A program made the translations under genes and the position numbers. Positions 1 through 6,512 of a stretch of DNA of 19,772 bases are shown here, piece after piece (the first letter of the stretch is position 1; each line of letters begins with the position of its first letter). The notes below the pieces were generated by a model that worked only from the letters and a program-made list of their open reading frames with translations, ran no database searches and was not told where the DNA came from. The DNA is from Streptomyces sp. NRRL WC-3549 (GTDB lineage: Bacteria > Actinomycetota > Actinomycetes > Streptomycetales > Streptomycetaceae): NCBI RefSeq assembly GCF_000721935.1, contig NZ_KL585389.1:8163-27934 (forward strand). The letters are read 5' to 3'.

Positions 1-60
1 TTCGCGGGCCCGGGCTCACGGGGGACCGGTGCCGTTGCCGTGCGCCGGACCGGCCCCTGC

Positions 61-89
61 TTGCCAGTTGAAAATGATTACCATAATAT
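61..89 (+). promoter_or_regulatory. Promoter of the LAxTG surface protein gene
   Basis: A -35 element TTGCCA (61-66) and a -10 element TAATAT (84-89) are separated by 17 bp in an AT-rich island that stands out from its GC-rich surroundings. Transcription would start near 95, leaving a leader of about 200 nt before the ATG at 296. The spacer is filled by a Zur-box-like sequence. The promoter is inferred from sequence only. Confidence 0.6.
69..83 (+). promoter_or_regulatory. Zur-box-like operator 1
   Basis: The 15-mer TGAAAATGATTACCA matches 13 of 15 bases of the Fur-family zinc-repressor type site TGAAAATGATTTTCA (consensus recalled, not searched). It lies exactly between the -35 and -10 elements, where a bound repressor would block RNA polymerase. 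Its place before a ZnuABC-like locus supports Zur over other Fur-family regulators, but Fur or Mur cannot be excluded from sequence alone. Confidence 0.6.
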
Positions 90-121
90 TTAGGCCTGGC
101 GGGGTCGTCGGCGGCGGCCGC

Positions 122-156
122 ACGGAGCGCTGTCGCGAAGCGATGTGACGCTCCGT
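122..156 (+). other. Leader hairpin in the 5' UTR
   Basis: ACGGAGCG (122-129) pairs with CGCTCCGT (149-156), with a smaller nested pairing inside. It lies in the long leader between the predicted transcription start and the ATG at 296. I recognise no known riboswitch here, so any regulatory role is speculative. Confidence 0.35.
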
Positions 157-295
157 CAGCAGTTGGCGCGGTGTGCCGGACCGGGCGACGGCCGCGGTAC
201 CCCTTCTCCCGGTGCACGACCGTTCTCTTCTCTCCGTGGCGAATCGACGACGGGGCGGCCTTTGGCCGGTCCGCTCGAAAAGGAGTACGTACCTC

Positions 296-2041
296 ATGGC
301 AGTACCCAGGAAGACGCGGTGGGCCGCGGTCGGGGTGGTGGGATCGGTCGCCCTGGCCGGTCTCGCGCCGGCGGCGTTCGCCGAAGCGCCCGGCGGCACC
401 GCACAGCACCCGCCCGCGCCCTCCAGCCGCGTGCTCTTCTCGTTGGAGGACGACGGCCTCACCCTGGAACTCGACCGGGGCGGGGCCGGGGACGGAGGAA
501 TACCGTCCGCCGCCGCGGACCCGGAGTCGGGGCCGGAAGCCAGGAGCGTCGTCCCCGACGACGACGTGTATGCCGGGCTCGGCCGCCCGTGTGAGGACCT
601 ATGGATCCTGCCCGGCGAATCCACCGGGCCGGCGGCGTCCGGGCACACGACGGCGCCCCGCTGGGACACCACCCGCGTCCCGGTGGACCGGCTGGCGGGT
701 GACGGACTTCGATGGGCGCTCACCGGTGTCGAGGGACCGGGGGACGTACGGGTCGTCGCGCCGGGGGGAGCCGGTGCCGCGCTCGCCGGTGACGCCGGGC
801 GGAAGCCGGCGGTCCTGTTCGACAGCACCGATGGTCTTCCCGACACACAGGTTCTCCCGGCGGCGGCGGAAGGCGACCTGGTCTGGGCCTTCAGCGCACC
901 GGGGGAGTACCGGATCGCCTCCCGGGCCACGGCTGAACTGACCGGCGGCCGGCAGGCCCAGGCCGATACGGTCTGGACGGTCCGGGTCGCCGACGGGACC
1001 GGTCCCGAACCCTCGGCAAGCGCCGCGCCCCCCACCGGCCCTGACGGTGAAGAGGCCGACGCCGAACCCGCCGCCCAGTCCCGGGCCGCCGCCGCGGGGC
1101 GGACCGCCGCCGACACGAAGACGGCCGCCGATCCCGTCGCCGACGAGAAGACCGTCATCGACGACGGCCATGTCGACGCGATCGCCGGCAAGATGGTCGA
1201 CGGCAGGCTGCGCACTCTCCTCAGGGACAGCCGTGACCCCGGTGACGTCGTGTGGCGTGAACCGTCCTCGGTCGTCCTGCACGTCGACGCGGACGCCAGG
1301 GAGCAGGTCCCGGCCGGCGACACGTACTCCTTCCTGGGCAGGCCCGGCAGCGACTTCTGGCTCATCCCCCAGGTGCAGAAGCGGGGCGTGGTCTGGGCCG
1401 GATGGAACACCGAGGCGCTCGGCGGCTTTGACCTGAAGGGGCCGCTGGAGATGAGGCTGACGAAGGTCGACGGCCCCGGAACGCTCGCCGTCTGGGAGAC
1501 CGCGGGGCTCGGGGGTGCCCAGGTGCTCTACAACAGCGAGGACGGTCTGCCGGACTCCCAGACGGTCAGCCTGGGTGTCCACGCCCACGCCAACTGGGGG
1601 TTCAGCGAGCAGGGCACGTACCACGTGACCTTCCGGCTGAGCGGGACGCTTCCGGACGGAGGGGCGACCACCGACACGAGGACCTACACCTTCGCCGTCG
1701 GTGACGTCGACCCGAACGCCGTCACCCCGGGGGGCGGCTCCGACGACGGCGGCTCCACCGGAGGCACCGGCGACGGGGCCGGATCGACCGGCGGCCGTTC
1801 GCCCGGCGGCGGTTCGACCGGTGCGGACGGTCCTGCCGGCGGATCCGAGACCGGCGCCGGCGGATCCGAGACCGGCGCCGGGGACAAGGGCAGCCTCGCC
1901 CACACCGGTGCCGGCCCGGCCCTGCCGCTCGGTCTGGGCGCCGGCGCCCTCCTCCTCGGCGGTGGCGCCGCCGTCGCGGCGGCCGGCCGGGCGAACCGGC
2001 GTCGGACCGGCGTCGCCGAAGGCCCCGCCGCCCGGTCCTGA
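296..2041 (+). CDS. Secreted, sortase-anchored protein with two choice-of-anchor M domains
   Basis: This 581-residue protein has a Sec signal peptide (cleavage likely after Ala29 in AFA). A degenerate anchor-M-like repeat spans about 86-231, and a complete one about 286-470 with GHVD at 291-294, FLGRPG near 347 and HAHANW at 429-434. A Gly/Ser/Thr-rich stalk (about 478-530) follows, then LAHTG (534-538), a hydrophobic helix and an Arg-rich tail: the layout of a class E (LAxTG) sortase substrate. The start at 296 is chosen because AAAAGGAG lies just upstream and the signal peptide begins there; upstream in-frame starts at 171-173 lack a ribosome binding site. The protein probably sits on the cell wall and helps capture zinc for the transporter encoded next; that role is inferred from context and the Haft-defined family (TIGR03769/TIGR03773, recalled). 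The first repeat has lost the conserved histidines. Confidence 0.85.
   Translation: MAVPRKTRWAAVGVVGSVALAGLAPAAFAEAPGGTAQHPPAPSSRVLFSLEDDGLTLELDRGGAGDGGIPSAAADPESGPEARSVVPDDDVYAGLGRPCEDLWILPGESTGPAASGHTTAPRWDTTRVPVDRLAGDGLRWALTGVEGPGDVRVVAPGGAGAALAGDAGRKPAVLFDSTDGLPDTQVLPAAAEGDLVWAFSAPGEYRIASRATAELTGGRQAQADTVWTVRVADGTGPEPSASAAPPTGPDGEEADAEPAAQSRAAAAGRTAADTKTAADPVADEKTVIDDGHVDAIAGKMVDGRLRTLLRDSRDPGDVVWREPSSVVLHVDADAREQVPAGDTYSFLGRPGSDFWLIPQVQKRGVVWAGWNTEALGGFDLKGPLEMRLTKVDGPGTLAVWETAGLGGAQVLYNSEDGLPDSQTVSLGVHAHANWGFSEQGTYHVTFRLSGTLPDGGATTDTRTYTFAVGDVDPNAVTPGGGSDDGGSTGGTGDGAGSTGGRSPGGGSTGADGPAGGSETGAGGSETGAGDKGSLAHTGAGPALPLGLGAGALLLGGGAAVAAAGRANRRRTGVAEGPAARS
1836..1877 (+). repeat. Two tandem 21-bp units in the stalk
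   Basis: Two identical adjacent 21-bp units (1836-1856 and 1857-1877) encode the repeated peptide GGSETGA in the Gly-rich stalk just before the sortase signal. This looks like recent in-frame duplication of a flexible spacer, which could vary stalk length between strains. Confidence 0.85.
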
Positions 2042-2045
2042 ACGG

Positions 2046-2077
2046 GTGCCCGCGTTCCGTCCCGGGAACGCGGGCAC
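2046..2077 (+). terminator. Hairpin terminator or attenuator, first of two
   Basis: GTGCCCGCGTTCC (2046-2058) pairs perfectly with GGAACGCGGGCAC (2065-2077), giving a 13-bp stem and a 6-nt loop that begins 4 nt after the stop codon. There is no clear T-tract, as is usual in Streptomyces. It probably ends or attenuates the transcript of the upstream surface-protein gene. Confidence 0.65.
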
Positions 2078-2084
2078 TTCCCAC

Positions 2085-2121
2085 GGGCCGGTGCCGGGTC
2101 CCTCCTCCCCGGCACCGGCCC
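2085..2121 (+). terminator. Second hairpin before the transporter operon
   Basis: GGGCCGGTGCCGGG (2085-2098) pairs with CCCGGCACCGGCCC (2108-2121): a perfect 14-bp stem with a 9-nt loop. It ends about 8 nt before the GGAG ribosome binding site of the lipoprotein gene. With the hairpin before it, it could reduce read-through into the transporter genes or stabilise a processed downstream mRNA. Confidence 0.6.
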
Positions 2122-2141
2122 CCTTCCTGCGGAGTTCCCTC

Positions 2142-3707
2142 ATGCGTGTCCCCCGACCCCTTGTCCGGTCCCTCGTCACCGCCACCGCCCTCGGCGTCAC
2201 CCTGTCCGGTTGCAAGGGGCACGCCCGTACCGGCGTCGACGACCCGGACGCCGCGCTGCGCGTCGTCACCACCACCGAGATACTCGCCGACCTGGTCCGC
2301 CAAGTCGGCGGGGACCGCGTCCAGGTGGACTCGATCGTGCCGCCCGGCGGCGACCCCCACGCCTACGAGCCGACGCCCGCCGACGCCGACGCCGTCTCCA
2401 GGGCCGACATCACCTTCACCAACCACCTCCTGCTCGAAGAGCACGCGCTGATCAAGACGGTCGACTCCAACGCGCGCAAGGGGACCCCCAACGTCTCCCT
2501 GGCCGAGGCGTCCGAGACCTACGGGGCGCACGTCATCCCCCTGGTCGAGGACGTGGGGCTCGACGTGCTCTGGCTCGGGCTCCGGGTTCGCGGCGACGGC
2601 GGGTCACGCGGGGCCACGCGCGCCTCCGACGTGCTGCTGTCGGCCACGGACGTCCAGGGGCCGGGCGAACTCGTGGCGTACCTGACCGAGTCGCTCGGGC
2701 AGCCGAACGTCTACTTCAACTCCGCGGACGGCTTCTCGGAGAAGGACACCACCAGCCTTCCGCCCGCCGCCCACACCCACCTGAACTGGGCGTTCACCGA
2801 GCCCGGCGTCTACAGACTGACCTTGGCGGCGCACCTGAGGAACCCGGACGGCGTCAAGCGGCCGGTCGGCACCGGCACCTTCACCTTCGCCGTCGGCGTC
2901 GACCCCCACACCGTGGCGCAGCCCGGTGACACCGTCCTCGACGAGGGACACACCGATCTGACCGTCGACATCGACACCGGGACGATGTCCGCCTTCACCG
3001 ATCTGCGGACCGCGGGCAGGACCCAGGAGGAGATCGCTCCGGGCGACGTCGTCATCGACGTACCGAACAGGGCGTCGGAGAAGGTACCGGACGGGAAGCG
3101 GTTCGCGTTCCTCGGGAGACCGGGTGCGGAGATCTACCAGCTCCCGCAGGCCGTCCTCGGCAAGCACGTCCACGGGGAGATCGACCCGCACCTGTGGCAG
3201 GACGTGGCGAACGCCAGGTCCTACGTCCAGCTGATCCGCGACACCCTCAAGAAGGAGGACCCGGACGGGGCCGGTACCTACACGGCCAACAGCAGGCGCT
3301 ACGAGGCGGAACTGGACGAGCTCGACGCCTACGTACGCGAGCAGACCGCCGCGATCCCGCCGGACAGGCGGCAGTTGATCACCACGCACGACGCGTTCGG
3401 CTACCTGGCCGACGCCTACGGCATGACCGTCGCCGGTTTCGTCGTACCGAATCCCGCCCAGGAGCCCAGCGCGGACGACGTCAAGAAGCTGACCAGGACC
3501 ATCAGGAACCTCAAGGTCCCCGCCGTGTTCATGGAACCGAACCTCGTGCAGCGCGCCACCGTGCTCACCCAGGTCGCCGAGGACCAGGACGTCGACGTCT
3601 GCATGCTCTACGGCGACGCCTTCGACGAGGAGGTCCGCCACTACGCCGACATGATGCGGCACAACGCGGACGAGCTCCGCACCTGCCTCGGAGGAACCAG
3701 GAAGTGA
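2142..3707 (+). CDS. Zinc (metal) ABC transporter substrate-binding lipoprotein with a nested anchor-M domain
   Basis: This is a 521-residue ZnuA/cluster A-I type solute-binding lipoprotein. It has a signal peptide with lipobox LSGC (lipidated Cys24), an N-lobe with GGDPHAYEP (His73), then DPHLW (His350), TTHDAF (His416) and YGDAF (Asp492): the three His and one acidic residue expected to hold the metal. Between about 135 and 337 the fold is interrupted by a choice-of-anchor M domain in permuted order: its C-terminal half (HTHLNW 211-216, TFTFAVG) comes first, then its N-terminal half (GHTD 269-272, FLGRPG 323-328). ZnuA proteins are usually about 300 residues, and the insert explains the excess. 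GGAG lies about 8 nt before the ATG at 2142. The gene overlaps the next by GTGA. Family TIGR03772 (recalled) fits. Zinc is preferred to manganese because of the Zur-like sites and the His-rich character. Confidence 0.9.
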   Translation: MRVPRPLVRSLVTATALGVTLSGCKGHARTGVDDPDAALRVVTTTEILADLVRQVGGDRVQVDSIVPPGGDPHAYEPTPADADAVSRADITFTNHLLLEEHALIKTVDSNARKGTPNVSLAEASETYGAHVIPLVEDVGLDVLWLGLRVRGDGGSRGATRASDVLLSATDVQGPGELVAYLTESLGQPNVYFNSADGFSEKDTTSLPPAAHTHLNWAFTEPGVYRLTLAAHLRNPDGVKRPVGTGTFTFAVGVDPHTVAQPGDTVLDEGHTDLTVDIDTGTMSAFTDLRTAGRTQEEIAPGDVVIDVPNRASEKVPDGKRFAFLGRPGAEIYQLPQAVLGKHVHGEIDPHLWQDVANARSYVQLIRDTLKKEDPDGAGTYTANSRRYEAELDELDAYVREQTAAIPPDRRQLITTHDAFGYLADAYGMTVAGFVVPNPAQEPSADDVKKLTRTIRNLKVPAVFMEPNLVQRATVLTQVAEDQDVDVCMLYGDAFDEEVRHYADMMRHNADELRTCLGGTRK

Positions 3708-4603
3708 CCGCCGTACGCATCCGCCGCACGGCCGCGTCCGCCGCCGCGGCCCTCGCCCTGACGGTCCTGCCCGCCGTGGCCGCCCACGCGGACGGCCCCC
3801 CGTCCGAGGGCACCGCTGAGGGGAGGACGGTCGTCCCGGAGGGCCACGTCGACATGGGGCCGCGTTTCGACGAGGGCACCTGGACCGTGCAGATCCGCGA
3901 CGACACCGCCCGCCCCGCCACCTGGCGCGACCCCTCCGACGTGGTGCTGCAGGTGAAGGACACCGCGCGGACCGAGGTGCCGGAAAGCGAGGAGTTCGGC
4001 TTCCTCGGCGACCCCGGCGCCCAGGTGTGGCTGCTGCCGCAGGTCCAGCGGGACGGAGTGCTGTGGCCGGGCTGGAACAGCCAGGATCCGCGGGTCGCCG
4101 CGGACGTCGAGAGGGAGGTCACCTGGCAGTTGACCGACGTCCAGGGCCCCGGACGCTTCGTCCTGTTCCTCAACGGCAGCTTCGGCACGCCGAAGGTCGT
4201 CTTCGACAGTACGAAGAGGCTCCCGCAGGAGACGGGGATCGAGGTCAACAGCCACGTACACGGGAACTGGGCCTTCACCGCCCCCGGTACCTACCTGCTC
4301 GGCGTCCGGATGAGCGCCACCACCAAGGACGGGAAGCGCCACGACGGCCGGAGCACCCTCCGGTTCTCGGTCGGGCCCCAGTCCCCGCAGAAGGCGTTCA
4401 CGGCGCCGTCCCCGTCGAGCGGCCGCGCGGCCTCCCCGGAGGCCGGACCCGCGGCCGGGGCGCCACAGGGACGGGAACCGGAACGGGAGGACTCCGCCAC
4501 GCCCCTGTGGCTGTCTCTTATACACATCTTCGTTCTCGTACGGCGCAGGAGCACACACCCGGCCGCGTCCGCGGCGGCGACCCAGGAAGGAGACCAGCTG
4601 TGA
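3704..4603 (+). CDS. Choice-of-anchor M surface protein; C-terminal membrane anchor replaced by an adapter sequence
   Basis: As assembled this is 299 residues. It has a signal peptide (about 1-29, ending AHA), one complete anchor-M domain (about 41-226) with GHVD 47-50, FLGDPG near 100, WPGW 121-124 and NSHVHGNW 182-189, then a Pro/Ala/Glu-rich linker. Homologous designs end in a membrane helix and basic tail. Here residues 270-276 read LSLIHIF, encoded by the synthetic Tn5 mosaic end at 4511-4529, followed by VLVRRRS, which looks like the end of a helix plus its basic stop-transfer tail. The true transmembrane segment therefore appears to be missing from the assembly, although frame is kept. 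The GTG start at 3704 overlaps the previous stop (GTGA), has GGAGGA 8 nt upstream and begins a good signal peptide. The role is presumably surface zinc handling for the transporter. Confidence 0.8.
   Translation: MTAVRIRRTAASAAAALALTVLPAVAAHADGPPSEGTAEGRTVVPEGHVDMGPRFDEGTWTVQIRDDTARPATWRDPSDVVLQVKDTARTEVPESEEFGFLGDPGAQVWLLPQVQRDGVLWPGWNSQDPRVAADVEREVTWQLTDVQGPGRFVLFLNGSFGTPKVVFDSTKRLPQETGIEVNSHVHGNWAFTAPGTYLLGVRMSATTKDGKRHDGRSTLRFSVGPQSPQKAFTAPSPSSGRAASPEAGPAAGAPQGREPEREDSATPLWLSLIHIFVLVRRRSTHPAASAAATQEGDQL
4511..4529. other. Synthetic Tn5 mosaic end (library adapter) embedded in the assembly
   Basis: CTGTCTCTTATACACATCT is an exact 19-bp match to the engineered Tn5 mosaic end used in tagmentation libraries. 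It is a man-made hybrid of the two natural IS50 ends, so it is not expected in a wild genome. All reading frames through it give the familiar contaminant peptides (LSLIHIF, VSYTHL, DVYKRQ, MCIRDS). It interrupts the gene at 3704-4603 exactly where a GC-rich membrane helix should be encoded, so native bases are probably missing as well. Confidence 0.95.
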
Positions 4604-5433
4604 CGGACACCGGCAAGCCGCCGTCCTCGGACCGCGCCACGTCCTCGACGGCACAGGACGGGCCGGACACAGGGGCGGTGGCACGGCCCGCCGCCCTGGA
4701 GGTGCGGGCCGTCGGCGTGGAACTCGGCGGGCGGCTCGCCCTCGACCACGTCGACCTGACCGTCCGGACCGGGGAACTCGTCGGTCTGGTCGGACCGAAC
4801 GGAGCCGGCAAGACGACACTGCTGCGCGCGGTCCTCGGCCTGCTCCCCTCGCACTCCGGCAGTGTCCACGTCGCCGGCCGGCCGGCCTCCCGGAGCCGCG
4901 GCACCATCGGGTACGTCCCCCAGCGCCACGAGTTCGCCTGGGACTTCCCCCTCTCGGTGGAGAAGGCGGTGCTGACCGGCCGGACCCACCACATCGGTTG
5001 GCTGCGACGCCCCGGAGCCGCCGACCGCGACGCGGTGGACGAGGCTCTGCGGCGCGTCGCCATGACCGACCTGCGCCACCGGCCCATCGGCGAACTCTCC
5101 GGCGGGCAGCGCCAGCGCGTGCTGGTGGCGCGGGCGCTCGCACTGCGCCCCACACTGATGCTGCTCGACGAGCCGTTCACCGGCCTGGACGTTCCGACCC
5201 AGGAACTGCTCACAGCCCTGTTCGTTCAGCTGCGCCACGAGGACAAGGCACTCCTGATGACCACGCACGACCTGCCCGCGGCGGCCGACACGGCGACACG
5301 GCTGTGCCTGCTCAACCGGACCGTGATCGCGGACGGACCACCGAAGACGCTCCGCGATCCCTCCGTATGGCTGCGTGCCTTCGGCGTCACCCGGTCCGAT
5401 CAGCTGCTGACCTCGCTGGGGGTGGCCCGGTGA
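4600..5433 (+). CDS. Zinc/metal ABC transporter ATP-binding protein
   Basis: This 277-residue nucleotide-binding subunit powers import through the adjacent permease. Walker A GPNGAGKTT is at 65-73, the Q-loop Gln at 108 (YVPQ), signature LSGGQ at 166-170, Walker B LMLLDE at 186-191 and the switch His at 223 (TTHD). All ATPase residues are intact. The first 30 residues are a Ser/Thr/Ala-rich extension not typical of ZnuC, so a later GTG start is possible; 4600 is chosen because AGGAAGGAG lies just upstream and the GTGA overlap repeats the pattern at the other junctions. It corresponds to the anchored-repeat transporter ATPase family (TIGR03771, recalled) and ZnuC/MntB-like proteins. Confidence 0.93.
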   Translation: MTDTGKPPSSDRATSSTAQDGPDTGAVARPAALEVRAVGVELGGRLALDHVDLTVRTGELVGLVGPNGAGKTTLLRAVLGLLPSHSGSVHVAGRPASRSRGTIGYVPQRHEFAWDFPLSVEKAVLTGRTHHIGWLRRPGAADRDAVDEALRRVAMTDLRHRPIGELSGGQRQRVLVARALALRPTLMLLDEPFTGLDVPTQELLTALFVQLRHEDKALLMTTHDLPAAADTATRLCLLNRTVIADGPPKTLRDPSVWLRAFGVTRSDQLLTSLGVAR

Positions 5434-6350
5434 ACGCGGTGACCGACTTCCTGACCGGCCCGTGGGAGCACCTGTTCATGCAGCGCGCCTTCGCCGTCGC
5501 CGTGATGTGCGGTGTCGTGTCCGGCGTCGTCGGCAGCCATGTGGTGCTGCGCGGCATGGCCTTCATCGGCGACGCGGTGTCCCATTCGGTCTTCCCCGGT
5601 GTGGCGATCGCCTTCGTCTTCCAGTTCGACCTGGTCATCGGGGGCGCCGTCGCCGGCCTGCTGACCGCGCTCGCCGTGGCGGTGTTCTCCCAGAACCGGC
5701 GTCTGAAGGAGGACTCCGTCATCGGTGTCTTCTTCGCCGCCGCCTTCGGTCTCGGCATCGTCGTTCTCAGCACCGCCCCCGGCTACAGCGGTTCGCTGGA
5801 GTCGTTCCTGTTCGGCCAGATCCTCGGCATCAGCGACGGGGACGTGGTCACGGTCGCCGTGACGGGTCTGGTACTGCTCGTCGTGGCCGCGGCCGTGCAC
5901 AAGGAGCTCGTCACGGTCAGCCTCGACCGCGAGACGGCGCGCGCCGCGGGCCTTCCGGTGTTCGCCCTGGACATCGTCCTGTACGCGCTCGTCACGGTGA
6001 CCGTCGTCATCTCGCTCCAGGCGGTCGGCAACATCCTCGTCCTGGCGCTCCTGATCACGCCGGCCGCCTGCGCCCGTCTGCTGACGGACCGCATCGGGAC
6101 GATGATGCTCCTGGCCCCGGTCTTCGGAGCCGGGTCGGCGGTCGTCGGTCTCTACCTGTCGTACGCCTGCAACCTGGCCGCCGGCGGCCTGATCGTCCTG
6201 GTCGTCACGGCCGCGTTCGTTCTCTGCTGGCTCCTGGCACCCCGTCACGGCCTGCTCGCGGCCGGACGGCGCCGCAGACAGCGAGGCAGGGCGGGGTCGC
6301 CGGGAGCGACCGGGCGGGACCTCGTCGCCGGAACGGGCGGGCGTCCCTGA
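5430..6350 (+). CDS. Zinc/metal ABC transporter permease (ABC-3 family)
   Basis: This 306-residue integral membrane protein has about eight hydrophobic segments. It carries the family motif region GDAVSHSVFPGVAIAF (47-62) and the segment ILVLALLITPAACARLL (about 202-218), both typical of ZnuB/MntC-type permeases that form the homodimeric channel. The GTG start overlaps the ATPase stop (GTGA, 5430-5433), implying translational coupling. The C-terminal tail after about residue 280 is Arg/Gly-rich and cytoplasmic. It is the last gene of the coupled four-gene operon; a weak hairpin follows. Confidence 0.92.
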   Translation: MNAVTDFLTGPWEHLFMQRAFAVAVMCGVVSGVVGSHVVLRGMAFIGDAVSHSVFPGVAIAFVFQFDLVIGGAVAGLLTALAVAVFSQNRRLKEDSVIGVFFAAAFGLGIVVLSTAPGYSGSLESFLFGQILGISDGDVVTVAVTGLVLLVVAAAVHKELVTVSLDRETARAAGLPVFALDIVLYALVTVTVVISLQAVGNILVLALLITPAACARLLTDRIGTMMLLAPVFGAGSAVVGLYLSYACNLAAGGLIVLVVTAAFVLCWLLAPRHGLLAAGRRRRQRGRAGSPGATGRDLVAGTGGRP

Positions 6351-6354
6351 CGGA

Positions 6355-6380
6355 CCCCGGCAGGCACACCTCCGCCGGGG
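6355..6380 (+). terminator. Weak hairpin after the permease gene
   Basis: CCCCGGC (6355-6361) pairs with GCCGGGG (6374-6380), a 7-bp stem with a 12-nt loop 5 nt after the stop codon. It could partly end the operon before the next promoter. Confidence 0.4.
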
Positions 6381-6423
6381 CGGCGGCCTCACGCTCCGCA
6401 CGTGGACAGAGCCGAGGGACGCA

Positions 6424-6452
6424 TTGTCCGGATTAACGAAAACGATTATCAG
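6424..6452 (+). promoter_or_regulatory. Promoter of the Ig-repeat surface protein gene
   Basis: TTGTCC (6424-6429) and TATCAG (6447-6452) are separated by 17 bp in a locally AT-rich stretch. The predicted start near 6459 leaves a leader of about 55 nt. The arrangement resembles the promoter at 61-89, with a Zur-like site in the spacer and -10 region. Confidence 0.5.
6437..6451 (+). promoter_or_regulatory. Zur-box-like operator 2
   Basis: CGAAAACGATTATCA matches 12 of 15 bases of TGAAAATGATTTTCA (recalled consensus). It overlaps the predicted -10 element. Finding two such sites, each before a surface-protein gene of the same locus, makes chance less likely and suggests joint zinc-dependent control. 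Confidence 0.55.
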
Positions 6453-6512
6453 ATCAACTTGTATGGATCGTGGTGTGCCCGTCCGGGCGCGTCCACACTT
6501 CGGAAGGAACCC

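Noticed and set aside
173..295. N-terminal extension of the first surface protein from an upstream start
   Set aside because: It lacks a ribosome binding site and would bury the signal peptide behind 41 Arg-rich residues.
599..2275. Minus-strand open frame of about 560 codons at the start
   Set aside because: Antisense to the anchor-M protein gene, without a ribosome binding site or recognisable domain.
4511..4529. A natural Tn5/IS50 end or transposon scar
   Set aside because: The 19 bases match the engineered mosaic end, not either natural end. There is no second end, transposase gene or 9-bp target duplication nearby.
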